NCBI GenBank assembly: GCA_032718475.1
Contig: JAUCBJ010001381.1
Coordinates: forward strand, 27,577-91,576
DNA length: 64,000 nt
Direction of reading: 5' to 3'
From: Nemertoderma westbladi
Lineage: Eukaryota > Xenacoelomorpha > Nemertodermatida > Nemertodermatidae
The notes beneath the pieces were generated by a model. The model worked only from the letters and a program-made list of their open reading frames with translations, searched no databases and was not told where the DNA came from. Positions 21,723-31,986 of the stretch are shown here, piece after piece (positions within the stretch are counted from its first letter, which is position 1; each line of letters starts with the position of its first letter). A program made the translations under genes and the position numbers.

Positions 21723-21726
21723 ATCG

Positions 21727-22100
21727 AATTGACCATGATAATCACCAGAATTGAAACGATTGTTGTCCTCTCTAATTCGTATGAACTTCTCACAACGTCG
21801 TATTGTGGAAGAAATTCGCATATCGTCCTTGGAATTCGTTTCTATATCCGCAGCAATGACGTCAGCCTCGACAATATGAGAATATATTTCCTCGTTGACA
21901 TCGTTCAACTTCGATTGTTGAACTCGAAGAGCCTCGATAACATCCCGGATCGTGTCGACATCCGGATCGGTTACAAACTCCCTAGTGGCTGCGTCAACAT
22001 AGATTAAACCATCGAGTTGAGTCATTAGTCGAGACGCTACCGACTTGTGACCTCGTCGCTTATTTTTCAGGTGTCGTAAGGTGTCAGCATCCATGTCCAT
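21727..22100 (-). pseudogene. BEL copy A: Gag N-terminus
   Basis: Starts at the ATG 22100 (MDMDADTLRHLKNKRRGHK) and stays open to the Gypsy insertion point. There GQFD is separated from DMGQPQ at 15562 on the other side. Copy B confirms that the two halves were contiguous. The domain is a helical, charged BEL Gag N-terminus. Confidence 0.75.
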
Positions 22101-22276
22101 CACGCTATTACGTTGCCGTTAAATCGGGATCCGTTGACCCAATACGCAAGCCTGATTGCTGACTACTGGACTAGCAGACAAGTCTGCTACTGCTAGTGCT
22201 GCGGTAAAACGATTAGGCTCTACCGGTATTACCGGTAAGAGTTATTAAATTGTCAGGACGACACTTTCCGGGCGAG

Positions 22277-22294
22277 TCCCGGGTCACCGCACCA
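22277..22294 (-). other. BEL primer-binding site, copy A
   Basis: TGGTGCGGTGACCCGGGA on the minus strand starts two bases after the LTR end. The closest animal tRNA 3' end I can recall is histidine, with two or three mismatches; this assignment is tentative. The same sequence is at 28443-28460 in copy B. Confidence 0.45.
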
Positions 22295-22296
22295 AA

Positions 22297-22564
22297 TGTC
22301 CGGAATATTTCGGAATCCCGGACATCGAAAATATCACAGACCTAAAGAAAACATGTATTTCTTGCTTGCTAGTATATTACTCAGTTCGTATATATATCAG
22401 TATATGATAGGATAACGTACATACATAAACTGATAAATGTCAGATAACACAAAACTAAAACAGTAAAAACTAAAAGCACGGTGTACTCTACTGCCGTACT
22501 GCCTGACTGAACTACCAACTGAAAGCACCCAGCTGATCATCCTAAATACAGTATATTTGGGACA
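22297..22564 (-). repeat. BEL LTR shared by copies A and B
   Basis: 268 bp: the same LTR as 9934-10193 with an 8-base insertion (CTGATAAA) and a few substitutions. It is the 5' LTR of copy A and the 3' LTR of copy B at once, the structure left by recombination between LTRs of two copies. Confidence 0.85.
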
Positions 22565-22687
22565 CACTGGGCCCCAGAGAAAATACATATTTGCACAACA
22601 GATACTTAGCTTCATGGATAAGACAAAACTAGTAAGACACAAATGTTTACATAGAAATTTGATTAAAAATATCTTTCAAATATAAAT

Positions 22688-23017
22688 TCAATCGCTTTCA
22701 CCTTCACTTTCACTTTCATAGACTTGCATAATTTTACGTCTTGCGTCAATAGCAGCTTTACGTTTCGGTCGAACTACATCAGCTGTTTCAACAGTAGTTT
22801 CGGTCGAAGTCAATGTGGGTGTAGGGTCATGAACATCAGGGCACTCCAAGGGATAAAGACGCTTGATTGGCCTTACACAACTACCATTCTTAGTCCTTAA
22901 TGTCACTGATCGTACATGACCATCTATACCTTTATGTAACTCGATGACCTTTCCTAATGACCACTGCATACGAGGTATCTTGTCACCAATCAATACAACA
23001 TCGCCGATATTTGGAGA
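22688..23017 (-). pseudogene. BEL copy B: C-terminal Pol domain
   Basis: Same protein as 10319-10648 of copy A, again separated from the integrase by an in-frame TGA and ending in the same acidic tail. Confidence 0.7.
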
Positions 23018-23760
23018 TCATATAATTTCCTTGGCTGTACCCCGATGAAACTCGCGTAATGTTGACAAATAATCCTTATTCCACAGACACCATGCTCGAT
23101 TAAGAATGTTCTCAAGATATTGATGGCGTTCGATTAGCCCCTCTCGAATTCCGAACGGAGGATCATTATTCAGATTGTTACTCTCTTCAATATCGACAGG
23201 ATATCCTGAGATGCGATGTCCGATGAGTAGCATAGAGGGTGTTAAGGGTTCTACTTCTCCAACGTTAGAACTAACATAGGTTAATGGCCGGTCGTTCATC
23301 ATTGCTTCAACCTCTGTTACAATGTTCTGCAGAGCCTCGAAATCGATAATGCGACGTCCTAATGCCCTCTTCAAAATACTTTTCCTTATTCCGATCAATC
23401 GCTCGTAGAGCCCTCCAAACCAAGGAGAATACGGAGGGATGAATTCCCAAGAACAACGTTGTGATAAGAGGTAACTCTGAACTGATGAGTCACCTTGTAA
23501 GTCTCGTAAATCTAGGTCAGCACCAATGAATGTGGTTGAATTGTCACTTATAAAACGCGACGGACATCCTCTACGCGCTATAAATCTACGTAGCGCACAT
23601 AAGAAAGTTTTGACTGAATTGTCCCGTACGACTTCCCAATGGACAGCCCTAGATAAGCGCACGTAAAAAGAACAAGGTATGCCTTAACAATTTCGTTGCA
23701 TTCTTCCACTTGTAAAGCGCCTGTATAATCAACACCAGTTGTGTTGAAGGGCCGAGACAC
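23018..23760 (-). pseudogene. BEL copy B: integrase core fragment
   Basis: Integrase from GVDYTGAL through the D (ISDNSTTF) and E (LYERLIG) residues to the shared TGA. A one-base loss near 23653 (AGATAAG against AGATGAAG in copy A) breaks the frame before SRAVHWEVV. The upstream zinc-binding region is missing because of the segment replacement that starts at 23761. Confidence 0.75.
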
Positions 23761-24952
23761 CTTGTAAAAGCCTTTGCTGAATTGCCCCGTTATTTTTATT
23801 ATTTTTACATTAAAATACTCTGTAGTTGATTTAATAGGTGTAAGAGACCGTATTATTGCTGTATCGGTGTTTTTTAGAGGATCTAAGAGCTATTTCCTCC
23901 GTATGTGTACTGTGGAAGGCATAGTTGATGATTCTATGGCAATTCCGTGACGCAAAAGGGGATAGATACTCTTGAACAGTAGTTACTATGACGACGGTTA
24001 ACAGCTGATATTCATACGTGTCGATTTTCTTTGTTCTACGGCATCTCTTAGTTCAGTCAGCCAATCAGAGCATTTTTATGGCTCTTGTACAGAAATTTCC
24101 TAGAAATCACGCAATGCATTATGGGCAGTGTTTACATTCTGTCCTGAGCCAGGAAAGAACGGCTTTGGAATATTTTGTGCTTTTCTGCTTTTAGCCTAAC
24201 ACTAGTAGGCTTAATTATAAGGACATATATCCGTTATCTTAATATCTCACTGGTTATCTCACTGCATTTATCATATCAACCAACCAAACATACATATCTT
24301 ACTTAACATTACTGCTTTGCTGTCGGTTATTCATTATATTTGTTGATGAATTATTATATTTGGAATAACGATAAATAACCCCGAAAACCCAATATTCTTG
24401 ATATACAGAAGGTAAGAGAGACAGGTTACATATAACGATTGTGACTTATGTTAAAGTGGTTTGAAGTGAATCTAATGTTATTTGATAGACCCTACATGAG
24501 TCGGTCTGTGTTCCTTTTATATGTGACTAAAATCAGTGAAGATCGGCAGATTAGTGTGCAGTATTGTGCAGCGTTGTGTATGAGCGAGACTGATAACGAA
24601 GCATTTCCTAAAGAATGCGCCATATATGTGAATTGTAACTAAGCCATATCGTTGTGAGTAGTTTAAGTCATAACTCTGTTTATATAGATAGAGCGCCACG
24701 TCCTAAAGGAACTGTTAATATTCCCCGAAGGTGAATAATATTGTCAGAGATTATATAATACTGTCCGTCGAATAATACATTAGGCTTACATAGCAATAAG
24801 ATTAAGCTGTCGAAGTCAATCTCCCGGGTATATCCAGCGGGTGAATGATCGCGCACAGATTGGTTTCAACTAGTGTAGTGAATCAAATACTTGTCAGAGG
24901 CTAAAAGCGATTTATTATCTAGAAGACATCCTAATTTGGCGGGTTAAACTGC
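23761..24952. other. foreign 1.2-kb segment inside BEL copy B
   Basis: Unrelated to BEL; it replaces Pol sequence between GAGACACC and AATAGATTC. It has no long reading frame. It contains a CCAAT motif (CCAATCAGAG, about 24061), TGCATTATGGGC at about 24115 and a good 5' splice site (CAGAAGGTAAGAG, about 24408). That looks more like host promoter or first-exon DNA than a transposon. No terminal repeats or target duplication were seen at its edges. Origin unknown. Confidence 0.5.
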
Positions 24953-27878
24953 CAAAGGTTAATAGATTCAAATCACAAACTAATTTTGACCAATCACGAG
25001 CCAGATTACTAGGAATGACGTCATCCCATTTCAAATTTAATTTCCAGAGTTCTTGAATTAGCATTTTAGAACGAATAGTAACCGGAACTAACCACCCATA
25101 GGGATCATATATCTTTGGAGCAGAACTAACAACATGGCGTTTTGTCAGTTTGTCAATGTCAGGAACGTCAATTTTGCGGGTTGGAAAACCTAAGGTGTCT
25201 GCATTAATATTCCAATTAATACCAAAAATCAAGGTGTCAGGTTTGTCAGTTGTAGGACCGTCACCATTCAGTCTAATAATGTTACTCAATTTCGGTGAAT
25301 TTGTGAACCATTGTCGCAAAGGAAACCCACCTTCCCTTAAAATAGCGCGACTTTGAATGTAAAAATCAATAAGTCGATCTTCGGATACCTCTGTATCCTG
25401 TAAATTGTCTACATACATATTTTGCAAAATTATTTTTGCAATAGGAGCATTACACTGTTTAAGGTGATGTTGAATAGTTGAGTTCAACAAAAATTGGCTG
25501 CAGTTTGCACCAAATAAAACCACTTTAAATCTATAAGTCAAAATTGGACTATTAAGATCAAATGGATCTTTAGGCCAAAGAAATCTAGTGACGTCACGGT
25601 CTATTTCGGCTAACCCTATTTGAAAATAAGCCTTTTCAATATCAGAAATAGCACAGAAATTATGAATACGAAAACGTAACAATAAATCATACAGTAGTTG
25701 ATTTGTAGGCGGACCAGTTAACAAACAATCATTTAAACTGACATGGTTTTTACCGCTACCAGAAGAACAATCATACACTATACGTAAAGGAGTAGTGGCG
25801 GATTGCGGTTTTTCTACACCGTGGTGTGGTATATAGTGCACCAGATTACCGCTACGAGTGATTCCATTGGATACAAAAATATCATCAACAGGAACTAATT
25901 CAATAAAATTTCTAGTTAACTGCTCATTAACTAAGTTATTGTAACAAGTTAGAAAGTCTGGGTTTCTACGTAATTTATTTAATGTAGATTCTAACCGTTT
26001 TCTACATAAACCGTAGTTTAGTGATAAATGGGCGTGGTTTTGTAACCATGGCAACCTTGTAATGTACATACCATCACTATATTCAATGCTATTATTAAAT
26101 TCAAGAATAGCGGTTTCGTGATCAAAATTGGTAGCATTCATATTAATACCTATTTCATCTAAACTCCACAAACGTTCTAAACATACAGAAACGTCATTAC
26201 ATTGGAGACATAATTCACTTGGTTTAACATTGCAATATTCAAAATTATGATTTACACTAATGCCAATGTGCATAACAGAAATAACGTTATTTTGTATACG
26301 TGTATCAGAAATCTTACCAGAATGTACATTTCCTACTATGATATTACCCAAATTGGATGGTAATACATTTACGTCATTTATAACATTATCATTGTAAACA
26401 AAATTGAAATACTGATCACTACCAATAAGTAAACAAATATTGGAAATGGAATCCCCACGGCAAGGATCCGCTAAACTAAATCCTTGTAATGTAAACCGAT
26501 CGACGATCGCGGAACGGCCCGGAGTCGACAAACGAGGCAATCTATCAACTAAAATAGCGTTTGTTTCCACGAAACCATCTGAGGTTTCAACGTTAAATGA
26601 AACTACATCGTACCATTGACACAATCCGTCACTATTAATCCCATCGATACCGATCCAAATCCGTTCCACAATAGGAAGATGTAATGATTCAGCAGCTTGG
26701 CGGAGCAATAGAGTACGTTGCGAGCCTTGATCGAAAAGCGCCCGCAACTTATAGGTACGACGATTATTATCGCTAATAACCGGAACTACGGCAGTCGGTA
26801 GTAGCGTTGAATGGTTATCGGTAACCAGAGTAGAAAAGGAGACGGAGGCAACACTTCCCTTTGAACCACTAGATGCAGTCGGTTGTCGGTTTGTGTCTCT
26901 AGAGCTAGATGCTTGGGATTGTAATAACGTGGAACCGTGAAGCACTGTATGATGGCGACTGTTACAAACGAAACAATTTTGAGTCGAACACTTCGATAAG
27001 TTCGAATGTTCCGGTTTTAAACAGTTGGTACACAGCTTTAATTCATTGACGCGCTGTGCTTTCTTATCAGGCGTTTTATATATATCGCAGAAACGAACGC
27101 TATGCTCACCCTTACACAGGAAGCATTTTATCGGCCTTATAGGTCTATTAGTGAACGTCTTCGATGATGGAGATGAGACGGAGAACGAACCGGCGGTTCC
27201 GCCTCTGACGTCTTCTGGAGAAAACCTCTTCTTGTCGACCCAACCTCCCTTTCCCTTCGAAGAAATTGTTGGCTGGGATTCTAGCGAAGTTAACTGCTCG
27301 ATCTCCTCTTGAAGAGCTTTACGTAGTTCGTCAAGGGTCCAATATGAAGTTCGAGCCGCACGATTAATGTTATCTCGGATTTTGGCGGGAAGTTTCCTCA
27401 ACAAAATTTCAGAATATACATATCCCGCCTCTTCCACATTACCACCGAGATTCCTAATGCCACGTATCTGAGCCTCGTACATAGCTCGGAACGCAGCAAG
27501 TTCCCGAGATGACGCACCCGGGGACTCCAAATCTAGAAGTAGATGTAAATGCGACCGCATAATTAATTGCGGTTTACCGAACGATTCGCGTAGTAACTGG
27601 ACAGCTTCCTCGTAATCTTCGTTCGATCTTTGGAAGTTGTCGACTAGTCTGGCAGCATCTCCGCTGAGCTGCCCTTCTAGGTAGGAAAACTTTGTCGCCC
27701 CAGCTAAATCAGAACGGCTATGAACGGCGTCGTTAAATCTATCCCAAAAGTTAGTCCAGTCGACTGGATTGCCACTGAAAACCGGAAGCTTTAATACCGG
27801 AAGCTTCTGAGTTTTATGAGGGTTTGTAGAGGACGCACCTGATGTATTATGATTGTGAGGATGTTGTGGTTCGCCCAT
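24953..27878 (-). pseudogene. BEL copy B: Gag (C-terminal) through RT
   Basis: A continuous frame (open to 24915, where it runs into the foreign segment) carrying the DUF1759-type Gag, both zinc knuckles with the Gag-Pol joint intact (KKAQRVNELKLC, unlike copy A), the D-Q-G-S protease and RT with YVDN. Pol ends abruptly before RNase H. The apparent ATG at 27878 is internal: the real Gag start is at 28259, cut off by a stop at 27975. Confidence 0.8.
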
Positions 27879-27974
27879 ATCATCGAATTGACCATGATAA
27901 TCACCAGAATTGAAACGATTGTTGTCCTCTCTAATTCGTATGAACTTCTCACAACGTCGTATTGTGGAAGAAAT

Positions 27975-28259
27975 TCACATATCGTCCTTGGAATTCGTTT
28001 CTATATCCGCAGCAATGACGTCAGCCTCGACAATATGAGAATATATTTCCTCGTTGACATCGTTCAACTTCGATTGTTGAACTCGAAGAGCCTCGATAAC
28101 ATCCCGGATCGTGTCGACATCCGGATCGGTTACAAACTCCCTAGTGGCTGCGTCAACATAGATTAAACCATCGAGTTGAGTCATTAGTCGAGACGCTACC
28201 GATTTGTGACCTCGTCGCTTATTTTTCAGGTGTCGTAAGGTGTCAGCATCCATGTCCAT
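27975..28259 (-). pseudogene. BEL copy B: Gag N-terminus with nonsense mutation
   Basis: Same start as copy A (MDMDADTLRH). It ends at a TGA where copy A has CGA, a C-to-T change at a CpG. The frame beyond the stop continues into 27878 and downstream. Confidence 0.75.
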
Positions 28260-28462
28260 CACGCTATTACGTTGCCGTTAAATCGGGATCCGTTGACCCA
28301 ATAGGCAAGCCTGATTTGTGATTGCTGACTACTGGACTAGCAGACAAGTCTGCTACTGCTAGTGCTGCGGTAAAACGATTAGGCTCTACCGGTATTACCG
28401 GTAAGAGTTATTAAGTTGTCAGGACGACAATTTCCGGGCGAGTCCCGGGTCACCGCACCAAA

Positions 28463-28724
28463 TGTCCGGAATATTTCGGAATCCCGGACATCGAAAATAT
28501 CACAGACCGAAAGAAAACATGTATTTCTTGCTTGCTAGTATATTACTCAGTTCGTATATATATCAGTATATGATAGGATAACGTACATACATAAATGTCA
28601 GATAACACAAAACTAAAAATATAAAGAGGCTAAAAACACAGTGTACTCTACTGCCGTACTGCCTGACTGAACTACCAACTGAAAGCACCCAGCTGATCAT
28701 CCTAAATACAGTATATTTGGGACA
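28463..28724 (-). repeat. BEL 5' LTR of copy B
   Basis: 262 bp, edges as in the other two LTRs. It ends at GGGACA and abuts the 36-bp GGGTAG array directly. No match is seen between the flanks of the whole BEL array (TACTGC on the left, GTGGGC on the right). Confidence 0.8.
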
Positions 28725-29185
28725 GTGGGCGCTACGCTACTCCTATCTGCTAAGTGAGGGTAGGGGTGGGCGCTACGCTACTCCTATCTGCTACCCGAAG
28801 TTAGATGTGGGCGCTACTCCTATCTGCTACCCGAGGGTGGTGTGGGCGCTACTCCTATCTGCTACCCGAGGGTAGGGGTGGGCGCTACGCTACTCCTATC
28901 TGCTACCCGAGGGTAGGGGTGGGCGTTACTCCTATCTGCTACCCAAGGGTAGGGGTGGGTGCTACTCCTATCTGCTACCCGAGGGTAGGGGTGGGCGCTA
29001 CTCCTATCTGCTACCCGAAGGTAGGGGTGGGCGCTACTCCTATCTGCTACCTGAAGGTAGGGGTGGGCGCTACTCCTATCTGCTACCCGAGGGTAGGGGT
29101 GGGCGCTACTCCTATCTGCTACCCGAGGGTAGGGGTGGTTGCTACTCCAATCTGCTACCCGAAGGTAGGGGTGGGCGCTATTTCT
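28725..29185 (+). repeat. 36-bp minisatellite (GGGTAG / CTACCC)
   Basis: About twelve units of a 36-bp repeat built around GGTAGGGGTGGGCGCTACTC and CTATCTGCTACCCGAG. Each unit junction forms a short palindrome (CTACCCGAGGGTAG). Because 36 is a multiple of three, a 144-codon frame of 12-residue repeats appears; I do not regard it as a gene. Confidence 0.85.
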
Positions 29186-29412
29186 AACGCAAGTTTGGCT
29201 CCCAGTAATTCAACTGATCCTCTTAATAGAGTTGTATAATAGTATTGTATGTACCATTTAGTTTACTCATTTAGTTGGTGGTACAATATTACCGTGTTGG
29301 TGCACAGGTTTAGATGGTCTATGACAATATAATTTACTATTATTAGTAAAAGTCCATCTGTGTTACTTATCGGATGATTATGAAGCGAACCAGTTTCCCA
29401 GAACTCCAAGTC
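29186..29412. other. unique AT-rich spacer
   Basis: About 230 bases between two minisatellites. Nothing recognisable. Confidence 0.4.
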
Positions 29413-31648
29413 AGATCCCCTAAGCGCCCATCTAGAACCATCCACACAAGATCCCCTAAGCGCCCATCTAGAACCATCCACACCAGATCCCCTAAGCGCC
29501 CATCTAGAACCATCCACACCAGATCCCCTAAGCGCCATCTTGAACCATCCACACCAGATCCCCTAAGCACCCATCTAGAACCATCCACACCATATCCCCT
29601 AATCGCCCATCTAGAACCATCCACACCAGATCCCCTAAGCACCATCTAGAACCATCCACACCAGATCCCCTAAGCGCCCATATAGAACCATCCACACCAG
29701 ATCCCCTAAGCGCCATCTTGAACCATCCACACCAGATCCCCTAAGCACCCATCTAGAACCATCCACACCATATCCCCTAATCGCCCATCTAGAACCATCC
29801 ACACCAGTTCCCCTCCGCCCATCTAGAACCATCCACACCAGTTCCCCTCCGCCCATCTAGAACCATCCACACCAGATCCCCTAATCGCCCATCTAGAACC
29901 ATCCACACCAGTTCCCCTCCGCCCATCTAGAACCATCCACACCAGTTCCCCTCCGCCCATCTAGAACCATCCACACCAGATCCCCTAAGCGCCCATCTAG
30001 AACCATCCACACCAGTTCCCCTCCGTCCATCTAGAACCATCCACACCAGTTCCCCTCCGCCCATCTAGAACCATCCACACCAGATCCCCTAAGCACCATC
30101 TAGAACCAACCACACCAGATCCCCTAAGCGCCCATCTAGAACCATCCACACCAGATCCCCTAAGCGCCATCTAGAACCATTCACACCAGATCCCCTAAGC
30201 ACCCATCTAGAACCATCCACACCAGTTCCCCATCCGCCCATCTAGAACCATCCACACCAGATCCCCTAAGCGCCATCTAGAACCATCCACACCAGATCCC
30301 CTAAGCGCCATCTAGAACCAACCACACCAGATCCCCTAAGCGCCCATCTAGAACCATCCACACCAGATCCCCTAAGCGCCCATCTAGAACCATCCACACC
30401 AGATCCCCTAAGCGCCATCTTGAACCATCCACACCAGATCCCCTAAGCGCCCATCTAGAACCATCCACACCAGATCCCATCCGCCCATCTAGAACCATCC
30501 ACACCAGATCCCCTAATCGCCCATCTAGAACCATCCACACCAGTTCCCCTCCGCCCATCTAGAACCATCCACACCAGATCCCCCAAGCGCCCATCTAGAA
30601 CCATCCACACCAGATCCCCTAATCGCCCACCTAGAACCATCCACACCAGATCCCCTAAGCGCCATCGAGAACCATCCACACCAGATCCCCTAAGCGCCAT
30701 CTAGAACCATCCACACCAGATCCCCTAAGCGCCATCTTGAACCATCCACACCAGATCCCCTAAGCGCCCATCTAGAACCATCCACACCAGATCCCCTCCG
30801 CCCATCTAGAACCATCCACACCAGATCCCCTAATCGCCCATCTAGAACCATCCACACCAGTTCCCCTCCGCCCATCTAGAACCATCCACACCAGATCCCC
30901 CAAGCGCCCATCTAGAACCATCCACACCAGATCCCCTAATCGCCCACCTAGAACCATCCACACCAGATCCCCTAAGCGCCATCGAGAACCATCCACACCA
31001 GATCCCCTAAGCGCCATCTAGAACCATCCACACCAGATCCCCTAAGCACCATCTAGAACCAACCACACCAGATCCCCTAAGCGCCCATCTAGAACCATCC
31101 ACACCAGATCCCCTAATCGCCCATCTAGAACCATCCACACCAGTTCCCCTCCGCCCATCTAGAACCATCCACACCAGATCCCCCAAGCGCCCATCTAGAA
31201 CCATCCACACCAGATCCCCTAATCGCCCACCTAGAACCATCCACACCAGATCCCCTAAGCGCCATCGAGAACCATCCACACCAGATCCCCTAAGCACCAT
31301 CTAGAACCAACCACACCAGATCCCCTAAGCGCCCATCTAGAACCAACCACACCAGATCCCCTAAGCGAAATCTAGAACCATCCACACCAGATCCCCTAAG
31401 CGCCCCTCTAGAACCACCCACACCAGATCCCCTAAGCACCATCTAGAACCATCCACACCAGATCCCCCAAGCGCCCATCTAGAACCATCCACACCAGTTC
31501 CCCTCCGCCCATCTAGAACCATCCACACCAGATCCCCCAAGCGCCCATCTAGAACCATCCACACCAGATCCCCTAATCGCCCACCTAGAACCATCCACAC
31601 CAGATCCCCTAAGCGCCATCGAGAACCATCCACACCAGATCCCCTAAG
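29413..31648. repeat. 34-36-bp minisatellite, left block
   Basis: Tandem units of CCATCTAGAACCATCCACAC + CAGATCCCCTAAGCGC (36 bp), with a 35-bp form (GCGCCATC) and a 34-bp form (AGTTCCCCTCCGCCC). This block is rich in the 34-bp and AAGCACC forms. The plus strand is strongly C-rich (about 16 C to 4 G per unit). Interrupted at 31649 by Gypsy 2 and continued at 37103. Confidence 0.95.
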
Positions 31649-31823
31649 TGTAATGTTCGCTACACAGCGAATCATGAAAGGATAAACTACCCATTCAGAT
31701 GTCTGACTAAAAGAGGGGAATCCGCTATACAGCAGTAACTTCCATGTATATTCAGAACTAAGAACAGCACATAATATATTTGAATCTCCCGCCACCATTG
31801 GATATCTTAGATCGACTATAACA
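31649..31823 (-). repeat. Gypsy 2 3' LTR
   Basis: 175 bp, element-strand ends TGTTATAGTC…GAACATTACA. No difference seen from the 5' LTR. Confidence 0.9.
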
Positions 31824-31836
31824 ACTCTCCTTTTTT
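31824..31836 (-). other. Gypsy 2 polypurine tract
   Basis: AAAAAAGGAGAGT on the minus strand, immediately before the 3' LTR. Confidence 0.55.
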
Positions 31837-31986
31837 AGAGATACAAATTGGATCTGAATGTCTAGACTAAATAACCTATGAATGTATTTTAAACTCAATA
31901 TACACTTATACATTATATCATAATACACTTTACACTGTATAATAATGTCCTAGTTCCTTTTTTTTTGAGATTTATTCGTGATGAAT

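Larger units (their letters stand above)
9934..22564 (-). mobile_element. BEL/Pao retrotransposon copy A, interrupted
   Basis: Minus-strand element bounded by LTRs 9934-10193 (3') and 22297-22564 (5', shared with copy B). Gag starts at 22100. Gag is split by the Gypsy insertion at 15563-21722, and Gag-Pol resumes at 15562. Pol has the BEL order: DUF1759-like Gag, zinc knuckles, A17-type protease, RT, RNase H, integrase, then a basic C-terminal domain. Lesions: an indel of about 18 bp with micro-duplication at 14705-14735, a one-base loss near 11598, and an in-frame TGA at 10649-10651. It is not autonomous. Confidence 0.85.
22297..28724 (-). mobile_element. BEL/Pao retrotransposon copy B, defective
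   Basis: Nearly identical to copy A over shared regions. LTRs are 22297-22564 (shared) and 28463-28724. Lesions: TGA at 27975-27977 in Gag (CGA in copy A), a one-base loss near 23653 in integrase, the same TGA near 23018 as copy A, and replacement of about 1.2 kb of Pol (equivalent to 11393-12615 of copy A) by unrelated DNA at 23761-24952. It preserves the empty site of the Gypsy 1 insertion. Not functional. Confidence 0.85.

Noticed and set aside
28805-29239. 144-codon frame of 12-residue repeats
   Set aside because: Product of a 36-bp non-coding tandem repeat; no unique flanking protein sequence.
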